DNA from: Obelidium mucronatum
Taxonomy: Eukaryota > Chytridiomycota > Chytridiomycetes > Chytridiales > Chytriomycetaceae
Reading direction: 5' to 3'
Assembly (NCBI GenBank): GCA_025765595.1
Contig: JAIVFH010000001.1
Coordinates: 372,001 to 436,000, forward strand
DNA: 64,000 nt
Below are positions 11,215-23,211 of this stretch, piece by piece. The number at the start of each line of letters is the position of its first letter. The first letter of the stretch is position 1. The notes below the pieces were generated by a model. It was not told where the DNA came from and ran no database searches. It saw only the letters and a list, made by a program, of their open reading frames with translations. The translations under genes were made by a program, and so were the position numbers.

Positions 11215-12186
11215 ATGCACCAACAATCGACCACGCTTCTTGCACTAGTGCTTGCCATAATTTTCCAGTTTCCCGCGATAACTTCCGCATATCCTGATTC
11301 TGCTTACTGTGAAAGCAAAAACTGGGACTTGGGAGAGAATTCAGACCCATCTCCAGGTTTGAAGCTTGACGGACAGCAAGTATACATCAAAGATCAGTTT
11401 GTATGTGTCTTTTGTTTTTCTTTTGTATTCTTCTGACGCGGTTTCGCCTTGCCTATTCGAATTTTTTCAGAACTTTTGCATCAACCTGCCGGACCCCTAT
11501 TCTCCATTCCTCCAAGAGCGTTTTGGCGGCCGACCAACAATAGTTCAAGCAGAAGGATATGTTCGCGCATTTTGCGTTGGTGCAAATGTTCCTGATGGAG
11601 CTGTGAAAATGCCAGAAGGAGCTATTATTTCGGCTCACGTTGTCAAGAACTTTGGAACTGATAAGAAACGGTAAGACAGTGGCCCGATTCACGTGAGATA
11701 GTCCTCGTTTAATCTGTAATTTTTGAAGATACATGCAAATTTGGGGAAAGATGAACTGCAATGCTTTGAATATAAACTGTCAACAAAGCTATGAGGGGGC
11801 ATATGATGACGGCGGCCAATGTATGTTCAAGTTAATCTCTCTCTATCTCCCTCCCGCTCTTTCTCTCTTTTCAAACAAAACAACTGAATAACCCTACATA
11901 AGATGACAGCGTGCCTTACAGAAACTGCGGCAAGGAGCCTTATTCCGGAGTTCACGCCTATTTACAAGGAAATGGAGACTCAAAGGAAGGAGCCCGTTTT
12001 GATAAATATGTCGAGCAAGCTGGAGACGGTGTATTTTGTATGAGAGTTTGTGAAGGAGGCATGGAAGAAAGTGATCCTTGCAACGCAAAGTACGATACGA
12101 AAGGCTGCAAATTCACAATGGGGATATCTGATTACTCGTTGATGAAAGACGGATATTCATTCACAGATATCACACCATATAAATGA
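11215..12186 (+). CDS. Secreted cysteine-rich protein
   Basis: Exons 11215-11400, 11471-11670, 11729-11820 and 11903-12186 give 253 residues. A signal peptide is clear (MHQQSTTLLALVLAIIFQFP, cleavage near ITSA-YP). The mature part has about a dozen Cys, including CESKNWD, NFCINLP, FCVGANVPDG and the C-terminal FCMRVCEGG...DPCNAKYDTKGCKFTMG. The pattern resembles small secreted proteins of unknown function that I associate with early-diverging and basidiomycete fungi, but I cannot give a family name with certainty. Probably extracellular and disulfide-bonded. The ATG is chosen because it begins the signal peptide. Confidence 0.85.
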
Positions 12187-12495
12187 ATACTTTTCAGTTG
12201 TGAAGTAAAAAAAACCTTCGAAGTTAAACAGTACAATTATTCGTTTAATATGATCTTTTACCAATTATACAAAATTAGTAAGGGAGAAAGTGATCAACAA
12301 CAAAAATAGGTGAGGGAAAACACGTCATCAAACATCCAGAAAAGGCAATCATCATCAGGGAGGGAAAATCAACGAAAAGGGGTCAAAAATACAAGAAGGG
12401 CGGCGCAAACAAAACGCGCCACCACCAATCAGATATACAGCACCGCAGCGGATAAAAATTGAAGGTAGAAGAAGAAGAAAATAAAAGAAATCAGA
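12187..12495. other. Convergent 3' region, no gene seen
   Basis: 309 bp between the stop codons of the secreted Cys-rich gene (+) and the Puf gene (-). A+T-rich with purine runs; no convincing ORF, tRNA or repeat. Confidence 0.6.
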
Positions 12496-15400
12496 TCAAT
12501 GATAGTTTTGATCCCGGTAGCTATACTGCTGTTGTTGGTGTTGAGAAGGCTGTGAATACTGCCCGTAGTACTGCTGCTGGGTAGCATACGAGCCCGACAT
12601 AGGGTTTTGCTGCTGCTGTGGAGCATTGTAGCCCATCCCCGCAGGTCCGTTACCATATGCCGGTTGTGCATAATAGTCCGAGTTTCCAACCCCCGAACCA
12701 GATTCTGCGCCATACGGGTTACTGAAGTAACCGATATTTGGTGTTAACGGGGAGACAATATCTTGCTGGTGGTGTCCAAAACCGGAAGCACCCAGCCCCG
12801 CATTGTCTCCATAAAGACCTGATGGAATCGCCGCTACTTCATCCAATAGTCTTTTATAAGCCATTGGGTTTGTCTTGACTTCCATCATTTGACCAACACA
12901 CGTACGCACTCGATCAGCGAATCGGACTCGCTCTTCAGGACTCACACAACCGGCGGCAAGAATCTTTTGGATAACAGCTACACCTTGAGTGTGATCGGAA
13001 ATGATTTCACGAAGGTTCGAAGCAGTACCAGATTCATCATAGTCATGAAAAAAGATTTCCTTGATTATAAGATCGCGGGCATCGAGCTCAATACGTTGAT
13101 TGACTACGTATAGTAAAAAAAATTGAAAATACAATAAGATAACACGTTCTGAAATATCAAATGCCCTCGACTTACTGAGCTTCAAAATAGTTGCACTAGC
13201 CAGCTTGTGTCGGCACAATGCCGGGACATCAGCGGCAAGCTTTGGGGCCAGAACGCGGAATCTCCCTGGTAAAGAGCTTGTATCCAACAGCCATGCAATA
13301 ATAATCGATCCGTTGATGTTTGTCACAAGTTGCATTGCAAACTGGGTAACCGCAACCGCCACGTGCTTCTGCTGTCTCTTTGTGGTGTACTGACTTTCCA
13401 AACAACTTCTCATTGCGCGGGATCCAAATCTACCTGTTGCTATTTCCAGACACTTGTGTTGCATGGCGTCGAAAATAAACTGGTTCCCTTGGATACCAAG
13501 ACGTAGACAGCATTGTATGACGTAGTTCCCGAACTGGTCAAGGAGGAGACAGGGGGCATACGGCTTAAGGGATTTGACAATTAAGGCGGCTTCGGTGGGG
13601 GTTCGAGCCGAATCAATTATCTTTTGAACAACCCAGGTACCATTCTTATGCACTCCGAGAGAAGCAAGGTAAGCAGACAGCTTCTCGATCAAAAGAGCCC
13701 GATGTTGGTCATCCGATTTATCAACGAGTTTCTGGAGAACTACATTTCCAATATAGTCTAAAGCAAAAGAATCATGTCAGACATCATTTACTTAATCAAG
13801 GTTGATGTATTACCCGTACAAAGTTCCACCGCCTCGTCATAGCATTCAGCAAAGATGGACATGACTTCATCGTAATCTGTAGTTGGGTTTTCCAAACGCT
13901 TTCTCATTTCTCGCAAACGAGATTGATCAACAAGTCTGTTGACGTCAGGTTCAGGAAGCGCGATTAAACTTACGGCGTAAGATTCTTATAGCGAGATTAG
14001 GTAACAGAACTAACATAGCGCATTCCCACACAGCTTACCAGAAGAATCTCTACCATCAATGGAATCATCACCCAAAAATCCGTCGACACCTCCAAGGTTT
14101 CCGCTGAGGCCAGGCCTTCCAGTTTTTTGTGGAGACATATTTGATTGAGGAAAGGAATTCGCAAGAGATGCTCCCCCCATGGTATTGACACTAAGTTCCG
14201 CTTTTGATGGAACCTTGGCAAATCCTACTTTGATGGCCATTCCATGAATTTCTTGTCCATTCATGGCATGTTGAGCCCGCATAGCATCTTGAAGGCTCTC
14301 AAAATTAACAAATCCACAGCTTTTATGGGTCTGGGTAGGAGAATCTTTATAAAGAAGTGTTATTAAATGAGAAGTTAACTCACCAAAACACGACAGGACT
14401 CAACAGGCCCGAAAGCTGTGAACATCTTTTCCAAATCAGCCGATCCGATGGATTGTGGAATATTCCCAATCCCTGAAAGTTAAAATTAAGTAAGTTTCAA
14501 AAACTGCCTCTGGAAAAGATGCAGACAAAACTCACAGACGGACTTTGTCGGTTGCATTCCTTGAGTATCTCCAACGGCTTCATTTTTACCAAAGCCAAGA
14601 CGCACAGCCCCGCTTCCAATCTTACGGCCCATCATTCCTTCCTTTGCTGCCAAAGCATCTTCCACACGAACAAAGTTAACAAACACACACTCCTTGTCCG
14701 GAAGCATTCGCAAACTTTCGATAGCTCCGAAAGGGCTAAACAGACTCAAGATTTCAGGAGCACTGATTGTGGCATCAAGATTTCCAACCCAGAGACTTCT
14801 ACTTGGCGTCTGGAAGTCTTGATCATGCTCGTTCTGAAGAAGAAAAGATGTCTATTAGTCCTTAAACCCAAAAGTGACAAGGGAGCCCCGTACCCCTTCA
14901 TCGGTCCCACTAAATCCTTGGATAGTTACAGTTGACTGCAAAAGAACACTGTTTTGCTGCAGTGAATGGTGTTGTTGACTATGATGGTGGTGAGTTTGAT
15001 GTTGTGGCTGTTGTTGCTGTTGATGCTGCTGATGTTGTTGGGAATAGGAGGAGGGAAGTGGGATTCCATATCCTCGATCTGATCCAACTCTATCGCCGCC
15101 AATACCTTGTTGCATGCCATACATATCCACACCATCAACAACAAATCTGTCTACAATTCCAATAGTTGTTGCACGAGGTCTACTTCCCGGCTTGGGAGCA
15201 AAAGAAGAAGAAGGCGCATGAGGTATGGATCGCGATAAATCGTTGTTGTACGACGGCGGAGTTCCCCCTACATTGCTTTGAGCACGTAAGCGATTTCCAA
15301 TCGGTACCCCAGAATTAGAAAAAGAGGAAGATCCATTCGAAGAGTTGGCAGACTGCTGTTGCGGGCTGTAGTCATCGTCCAAACCGAGATGAGCAAATGT

Positions 15401-16021
15401 CCGAGTGATGTTGCTGTGCAGAGGGGGCTCATTGGGTTCATCGAATGAAGTCTTGAGCTTAGAAGGCTGTGGGGTGTTTTGCCTGAAACCAAGACCCATC
15501 GGTGATGATGGTCTGTCCGAAAAGGGGGCATCAGGACCATGGACTGGCATCAACTCCACCGAAGCCAGGTGGTTTCGGGAGCGTCAGCGAGCCTGCGCGG
15601 GTTCTTCCTGTGGTTGAAGCAGGAGAATTCATGCCTGAAGCCGATAAAAGAGAGGTTCTGGAGGCTTCGGGATTCAAAGACATTGATGTCAGATTGATGG
15701 GCGACGCAGGCGCTTCTGAGAGATAATCAGAGGGAAATGCAGAAAAAGTTTCTGCCCGGGCACGACGGATGCCACCAGGAGCCCGCATGAACGGAGACGC
15801 TGTTGCTGAATTGGGAAAGTTGTTTGATGAAGGAGGCGAGAAGAAAGACTCCGAATTAAATGAGTTATTTGAATTCGGCAGTGAAGATCCCAGCACTGAC
15901 TGTGAAGAAAACAGAGCATCTTCAACAGCTGCAAAACTGTGAATATTGTCGAGTCTGTCCAATGAGATAAAAGAGTTAGGTAACAGACGGACCACAGGCC
16001 TTCACCACTGCTTCCATCCAT
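12496..16021 (-). CDS. JSN1: JSN1/PUF2-type RNA-binding protein (two RRMs plus Puf repeats)
   Basis: Post-transcriptional regulator that binds mRNA 3' UTRs, like yeast Jsn1/Puf2. Nine exons on the minus strand join in phase: 15996-16021, 15538-15954, 14894-15482, 14536-14833, 14384-14472, 14039-14330, 13814-13984, 13146-13757 and 12496-13103, about 1,033 residues. Order: Ser/Asn-rich N-terminus with GRTRAGSLTLP, a Gln/His-rich tract, RRM1 (LWVGNLDATISAPEILSLF), RRM2 (VWIGNIPQSIGSADLEKMF), then Puf repeats (YIGNVVLQKLV, VHKNGTWVVQKII, DQFGNYVIQCCLRLG, RFGSRAMRSCLES) and a Gln/Tyr/Gly-rich, prion-like tail. The first 26-nt exon and its ATG are the least certain part. The 15483-15537 intron uses an unusual GTCCTG donor. 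Confidence 0.9.
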
Positions 16022-16558
16022 CCCTCGCAAGCTGTGACATTTCTGATTATATTCCGATGACACTGACTTTCTGCACCCCAGCAGATTCTTCGAAATAGTT
16101 GACATCCCTATTACAAACAACAGCCACCCAATGCACTCTTATCAACCACCGCTGGTTTCCAACCCTATTAATATTTTGCCTATTGATCAATTCAAGTAAG
16201 CGCAGCCAGCACTGCATCCATCGCTTGTTTCGCTGATCACAGCAACACTTGAGCTCGGAGTCTTACCTTCTTGGTGGTGAGCTCATGGCAAATGACCGAA
16301 ACCACAATGTATAATGGTATCAACGGTGCTGGATGGCTACAACGTGAACGTGGTGTTGGCTATTTTTCTTGCTCTAGAACGAAGATAGAAGGAAGAGAAC
16401 GAAGAAAATTTTTCTTATTGGCCCCACCCTGTCAAACACAACTGGTCCATCGTGTCTTTCGGGCCACCCATTAGAAATGTATTCTATACTTAATACTTAG
16501 TTGCTTCAACTTGAACACTTCTTGTTTATTTAACCTCGAATTTAATAAAATGAACCTC
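16022..16558. other. Intergenic region upstream of the Puf gene
   Basis: 537 bp between the Puf start and the stop codon of the BK-type channel gene. It should hold the Puf promoter and the channel 3' UTR. Short ORFs here lack any family motif or splice support. Confidence 0.55.
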
Positions 16559-19500
16559 TCACTTTTGGCCAAGTGGAACAACATACACCAGATCTTCTTG
16601 ATCAACCAAATCAAATCCTCGACAATTCGTGTATACATACTTTGTTCTTCCTTCACCGTCGACCCCGAAGTGGGATCCTTTGCCCTTTGTGCCCCCTCCA
16701 TTATCAGTGCCAAGTCCTCCGCGATTAGACATGCGATAAAGGCCCAAAGGAATAAAGTCTCGTTTCAGAAGATAAGACAGGAGTTCGGAATATTTTCTAC
16801 CGTGGAATTTGGCTGGGACTCTGACATGTGTTACGCAACCAGCCAATGCAGAAACAACTTCGCCAATGAAAGGGCGAAAGTATGACTGAGCCAAAAGTGA
16901 GTGTAAAAATGAGACTGGAACTACGCGACCTTGGGCAAAGTTTTTGTCAAAGTGATGGCTCAGGAATGGAGAAAACCCAGACTCGTTGAGTTCTGCTTCT
17001 TCAACCATTTTTGAAGGTATGCCGCGGAAATAGAGGCTGATGCCTTTCCTGTGGGACCTTCTTCGGGGATATCGTCTCTTGGCATATCCTGTATATCCTC
17101 GTTTTCAGAAGCTTCACCCTCAGCGTTGATCGATAGTATGGGCTTCGTACTGGCCGTCGTCATTATACTATCAGTGTCTGCGATGACGACTTTCCGTGGT
17201 TTGGGGCTAGATGCTCTGATGGGCAAGTACTTCATACTCTCCGAACGAGGGCTCTTCTGGTTAGCATCAACAGGCCAGATAAATCGGTATAACTGATACA
17301 AAAATCCCTCTTTATCCGCCCCACGTTGTCGCACTTTTTTATACAGAGTAATTCTGTCATGAATAGACAGGGTGTAGTTATTCAAGATTGATTGCATTCT
17401 CAGATTATCCGTGTCCCATTCGATCGATCTTTGACTTGCACTAAAGTAGCGGACATTGAGACCGCTAACAAGCTCGACCATAAAGTTTGTTGTCGGCCAT
17501 TCCTGTTAAAGGATGTGAGTCTTTCGGTGATTAAAAAAATGCCAAATACCTCTTGAATCATTTTAATAATAAAGATTGAATTAGCGTCCGGAAGAATATG
17601 AGCATTGTCTAACTTTGATGTAGACGTTGATGTTGGTGTTGAAAAAATAACGATTCGCTTGCATTTTTCAATCCCACACATAAGCAAACTGGTTTTTTTG
17701 AGCGGTGTCCCTTTGATGACTTTGATATGGCCATCGCTCAAAATATCGGACCAAATTCCTCTCTCGCCCTCATTGGCATCTGACATATCAACCGCTTCTT
17801 CCATCAAACAAACAATCTTCATTGTCTTATAAATAGTTCCTGCAGGAAGCGTAGCTCTATAATCAGCTTCTGCTTTGCGAATGCTGGCAACAAAGTGACG
17901 AATTCCGCGAGCAGTAACATGGCCGCACAGAATCACATGATGTGCAAGATCTTCGACAGCCTCGCCATGTTTTTCCTTCTCTCCGTCATGCATAGGAGCG
18001 CGGCATTCATCTAAGCTGTCGACACTGCTTGGATTTACAGCCGCTAAGGGTGTGAGGTTGTCATTCATCTCTTCCTCCAGCTCCAACATCTCCAGCTGCT
18101 CGCGAGGAACGATATCTTTGAACTGAATTGTCACTCGCAATACGACCTCATCTCCACCGTTTGTCAAACAGAAAACCACATCATCCCCTCTGAGAGCATA
18201 CGTTTTCCCTGGATTCAATCTCAGTTTTCCAGTCTGGGGTCCTGATAAGCTCAACACGGCAAAAATAGTAACATTAAATGTCTTGAAGACGCTTTCCACA
18301 ACTTCATCCCACTTGACACTTGCAAGTCCAGGTGGGATTCGGAATGAAAAAATCTGATTGGACGCTCCAAGGGTGTATTCGTACATCCATGGCTCGTTTT
18401 CATGGAATGGACTTCTTTCGTTAGAATAAGTGCTAATCATGTTGAGGATCAAGGTGAGGAACCCGGGGACAAGACACTCTCGAGCAAGAATTGACATCTT
18501 GATTTTATCACTGCAGAGGACACGATCGCAACCACAATGAGTGCTCAAGTCTTCACTGCGAATATCAAGAACCTCTCCAAGAATAGGAATTCCCGGATAA
18601 ATTTTTTTTGTTACAAGCGCTTGCATTAAAATTTCAGCATCAGCGCCTCTTGTGACTCGGATCTGCTCATTTTCCAGGGCAGCACCGCCCGCGCTGCCTG
18701 AATCCACCGGCTCGTTGATCAAAAACAATGCTGTGGCATACTTTGCACCAGCTCTCTTCAAATCCGCGGCATTTAACGCAGAACCACATAAGTAGTGAAC
18801 ACGGTTTCTATAAGTTGGATGACGAAGCAGTTTCCGGATTGCCAAACTGGGAAGGACTTGGGCCAATATAACCACATTTGAGTTTGCGTCTGCAGCGAAA
18901 AACTCTTTGCAAAAGTCAATAATGGATGTGTACGTCACAGATCCAGAAAGGATTACATGGGCATAGCTTTTGGAGGGTGAATACTTTGCACGCTGGTATG
19001 GACTGCTGGAGTAGTAGATTTCAGTCATGCGCGTCGTTTGAACTGGGACATAGATGATAACAAAAACTATAAGAACCATGACTACAATTCGACTTGGAAT
19101 AGATGATGGCGTCAAGTCTCCAAATCCAATTGTGCTGAATGTTACCATGATATAGTATAAACTATCATGCCAGTATGTTAATGAGGGCTGAGATTTCTTG
19201 TCCATATTGATTGTCTCCAAAGCGTTGATTATACTGGCCGAAAGGAAGATAAAGTTGCAAAATGTGAGAGCAACAATCGTCAGCTCTCTCTTTTCTTCTG
19301 TTTCTGAGAATGAAAGCAGACGATACGTGCGGAGAATACGAGTTGCTCGAAGAATACGTAGAAGTCCTAGGAACCAAATGAATTGGCTATGCTCTCGAAT
19401 CACCAAATATATGAAAGGAGGTACAATTGAAATTAGGTCGATCATTGACGATGCATTGAAGTAGAAGGCTAATCGGTCATCGGCAATGTAAATAGAGATG

Positions 19501-20372
19501 CCGTAGTCCGCTAGAAAAATGGCGGCGAGAACCACATCGAGATATTTGATAAAAGTCCGCTCCTCTCTTTGAATAGCATAAGTTAAGAAGACGTAGTTGA
19601 CGATACTGACGAAAGTTCCTGTGACTTGGAACATCATCCAGAATCGGCCAAACGACGACGAATCAAACCACCGACGTACAGCTTCTGGGGAGAGATGATC
19701 CACCCATGTTTTCTGTGCTATTATAGAAGGGTTTAGCATCTGAGGCGCCGTTATGGGTGGGTGAAAACGAACTTTGAATGTGAAACGCAGCCAAGTAGTT
19801 TTCAGCAAGAAATAGGGGATGAGCAATAAAGGCAGACACGCCTGTATATTTTTTTGGTTCTGAGGGAGTCTTTTCCTCTTTGGAAGAAGATAGGTCAGCT
19901 TTCTTATTGTCTTTGCGATTGATCAATTTCTCTAGCTGCAGGAAGTCCTGTCAATACCACCAAGCAGAATACTGGGACTCACGAACTTTTCTCTGCTCCT
20001 TTCTAATTTTACGGATATCGTTGAGATCATCATATCCTCTATTGATTGATAGACCTAGTTGTGCGAGACCCAATTGATGTAGTGGATCATCCAACAAATC
20101 TTCGTCTAATCATGAAAGCAGAGTGTTAAATCTAGAGATGTGGGTGATCTGTTTCAATTCTTACCATATCCGTACTTCCGAGACTGGTGGAGTTTATACA
20201 AGTACTTGATTAACCGAGCCCCCAAAATACAGGCAGGAATCACAACGAAAGGTGCCCATAGATAAATATTGTACTCTCTTTCAGACGCGATCGCTTCAAT
20301 AACTTCATCAAGAGTCTCGTTTCCGAACACCGTCGAATTGTACAGCCCGTCAATGCCGATATCGTTGGACAT
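16559..20372 (-). CDS. Slo/BK-type calcium-activated potassium channel
   Basis: Predicted large-conductance K+ channel with voltage sensor, pore and cytosolic RCK gating ring. Exons on the minus strand: 20165-20372, 19983-20105, 19840-19931, 17550-19739, 17058-17502 and 16559-16992, about 1,163 residues, the usual Slo length. An extra N-terminal helix (YLWAPFVVIPACILGARL) matches BK S0. The S4 segment FLGLLRILRATRILRTYRLL carries five Arg and the filter reads STIGFGDL. RCK1 begins at SYAHVILSGSVTYTSI and RCK2 at HHVILCGHVTARGIRHF. No poly-Asp calcium bowl is seen; an acidic stretch (residues ENEDIQDMPRDDIPEE) lies nearby. The first three exon borders and the 16993-17057 intron (GTCCCA donor) are inferred from phase. 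Confidence 0.88.
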
Positions 20373-20595
20373 TCTTTGGAAGGCTGAGGAAGCGTGTTTT
20401 CCCCTCAGTTTTGTCAAACAAATTGTTGTTGCATCACAGACAACGAACAAAACTCAAGCCAACATCAGAGATTGGATTTAAGTTGCAAATAAATCTGGAA
20501 CCGGATGGGCCACCGGAACAATCGTTCCGCTTGAACGAAAAAGAAAAATCAAAAAGTCTCCAAAACGATGGTGTACGTGGAACCCAATATTGACT

Positions 20596-22291
20596 ATGTC
20601 CGCCATGCACAAGCAGTGCCGTGACAAAGTATTTGCTGGCATGAAGGAGGCGGGTGTTCTATCTGGCGTAGCTCTTTTGAAGGGTGGTGAGCCCTCATTC
20701 CGGTAAGTGCCGATGAGACTTGCGACTTGCTAGCAGTCCACTAACCCTCGCTTTTTTTTCCAGTCACGATACAGACCATGAGCATCTCTTCCGCCAAGAA
20801 AGTCACTTCTTTTACTTGTTTGGAATCAATGAACCGGATCTTTTCGGGATGCTTGATTTCGTCCACTGGTCTCTCACACGTTTTCATTCCACGTCTTGGC
20901 GTTGACTATGAAATCTGGTGTGGTAAAATTGTACCTCCTTCAGGCTATGCTGCAAAATACGGTGTTGATCAAGTACACTTTGTTGACGAATTGAGTCAAG
21001 TCGTTGAGGCCACAAAGGCCTCGACTATTCACATTCTGAGCGGAGTCAACTCAGATTCAAAGAGAGCCATTGTTAAAGTTGATGTGGGGTCTGTTTTGAA
21101 GACCTTGGACGTTGCTGTCGACGAATCATTGTTTTACAAGGTATTTCAATTCAAGACACCGGCAATGTGATCCTCATTATTGGTGGTTTTCTACTGTAAG
21201 GTGATGGTAGACTCTCGCGCTGTGAAAACTTCCCTTGAACTGGATTTGATGCGTCACGTCAACACCCTTGCTTCCCTCGCCCACATCCACGTCATGAAGA
21301 ATTGTAAACCTGGGCTCATGGAGTTTCAGTTGGAATCCCTCTTTCTTGGCTATGCATCATTCGAAGGTGGTTGCCGATACAGCGCCTATACTTGTATTTG
21401 TGGATGCGGTCCAAACGGGGCTATCCTCCATTATGGTCACGCGGGAGCCCCTAACGACAAGAAAATCAATGATGGGGACATGTGTCCTGTTGGATATGGG
21501 GGCAGAATACCATTGCTATGCCTCCGATATCACTTGCAGTTACCCGTCCAATGGAAAGTTCACTCAAAAGCAGCGTGGTATCTACAATGCCGTTCTTAGT
21601 GCGCTCGTTGCAGTGAGAAATGCTGTACACGAAGGTGTTGAGTGGGTTGATATGCACTTGCTTGCAGAGCGCAAGATTGTCGAAGCTCTGGTTGAAATTG
21701 GCATTATTCAGTTGAATGGAAAGACTCTTGATGAAGTTTTAGAGCTCGAAATTGGAGCCCTCTTTTTCCCACATGGTTTGGGTCATATGATGGGGTGAGT
21801 ACATTTCCTTTGGTCTTTGTTGTCCCTTGTTTGACGTACGTCATTCCTAAGCATGGATACTCACGATGTTGGGGGATACCCGGAAGGTCGTCACCGCCAT
21901 ACTCGTCCAGGTTTAAGCTCCCTTCGAATGAACCGTCCTTTGAAGGCTGGCATGGTCCTTAACCAATGAACCTGGATGTTACTTTATCGAAGCCTTGTTA
22001 GTTCCTGCCGTGGACGACCCAGTGAAAGGCGCTCACCTCAATAAGCAGCTGATTCTTGATGAGTATATGAACTTTGGGGGAGTTCGGTTGGAAGAAGATT
22101 TGATTATCACCGTTGATGGTTGTGAAAATATGACGAACGTCCCAAGAGACATTGAAGACATTGAAGCGGTCATGGCTGGAGGTGAGACTCAATTACCTGG
22201 CGGTGTTTCATCGGCTTTTGTAGCTGATGCCAAGACTTTTTGGACAAAGGAAACTAGAACTTCAACTGTAACAACGAACCACCACTTTTGA
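20596..22291 (+). CDS. PEPD: Prolidase (Xaa-Pro dipeptidase), frame broken three times
   Basis: Cytosolic metallopeptidase (M24) that cleaves dipeptides ending in Pro. Exons 20596-20702, 20764-21140, 21201-21794 and 21852-22291 align along the whole of human [61 protein letters not shown] and [12 protein letters not shown]. Metal ligands (two Asp in the [12 protein letters not shown] region, His in HGLGH, Glu near EPGCYF and in RLEED) are all present. The reading frame shifts at about 20857-20859, 21486-21487 and 21961-21962, each explained by one surplus base in a short base run. This is either local assembly error or a recent pseudogene; the intact motifs favour the former. Confidence 0.85.
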
Positions 22292-22407
22292 ATCTGGCAA
22301 TATCACAGAAACTACCAAAAAGACAATTCTTACTACATTCAAACCGAAGCAATAAAGCAATTACTCGTCTAGAAGAAAAAAAAAAGAAAAATTTATTATA
22401 CAGTTTT

Positions 22408-23155
22408 TTACTGAGCAGTTGTCACATCTGTCGCTTTCGACACAGAAGACTCTGTTGATTCCTCTTGGATTACAACAGCTTCAGCTAATTGGCCACCATC
22501 ATCCTTTAGATCCACTTGCATTCCATCTCCGTTTATCGTTTCCCCTATTGCTGCATTCCTTCCGCTGATCTTCCAAAAGCTGCAGCGATTTTTGATTATG
22601 TTTTCCAGGCAAGAAGTAAATAACTGGCTCGGTTTTGGTTCGAAGAAAGTGCGATAAGTTCTCCTTCTGCTTCGAAATATAGCCAACCTGTTCTTTCAAC
22701 CAAACTCAGCATCTCGCAAAAAACTAAACGATATACTGAAAAAATCGAACCGTCAATTCCTCTCTCTTTTCTGACTCCGGCCTTGATTCTCTCTCGTTTT
22801 TCGGCCATCTTTGCTTCTTTTTCCTTCTCCACTTCCTCGTGAAGCAACAGTTTCTCAGCTGCTAGTTTTTCTCTCAGCCGTTTCTCGGTTTCTTCTCTGC
22901 GTTTCTCGGCCTCGGTTTTTGTTATCGTCGTTTGTTTTGTGAGTGTTCTAAAAGAGGGTTTGCGTGTTCAAGGGGATAGCGGAAAGTCGATTTGAAGCTC
23001 ACCCCATCAAAGCTCCAAACATTCGCTTTCCTCTCTTTGTCTGTTCATCGGATGCTGATACTAATGCAGAGCGAGGGCGTTTTGCGGTCGGTTGTTGAAG
23101 TTGCTGCCGCTGCCGCAGTTGTTGTTGGTGATGTTGTTGTGTTCTGCTCTTCCAT
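22408..23155 (-). CDS. PNN: Pinin/SDK/MemA-domain protein, two apparent frame breaks
   Basis: Homologue of pinin, a nuclear protein linked to the exon-junction complex and splicing. Exons on the minus strand: 23003-23155, 22751-22947 and 22408-22704. The pinin signature is clear: KRGKRMFGALMG-TL at an intron border, a charged coiled coil (EKRREETEKRLREKLAAEK), then FLRTKTEPVIYFLPGKH and LQLLEDQRK. The frame slips at 23080-23083 and 22558-22559, each as if one extra base were present. Without the second shift the protein would end early at 22499. The acidic C-terminal tail supports the shifted reading. The start ATG is only 56 bp from the stop of the upstream G-alpha gene on the same strand. 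Confidence 0.8.
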
Positions 23156-23211
23156 TTTAAATGCAACAATAAAAGATCTTATTTCTAGATATTTCTACAA
23201 AAACTTCTTTC

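Noticed and set aside
14519..15617. Plus-strand ORFs antisense to the Puf gene
   Set aside because: No domain or splice support. The minus strand codes for RRM and low-complexity regions.
16271..16474. 67-residue ORF upstream of the Puf gene
   Set aside because: No motif, no neighbours with similar sequence, and it lies in a likely promoter.
20857..21962. Programmed +1 frameshifting in prolidase
   Set aside because: Three different sites without a shared slippery motif, and the same defect occurs in two neighbouring genes. Assembly error is simpler.
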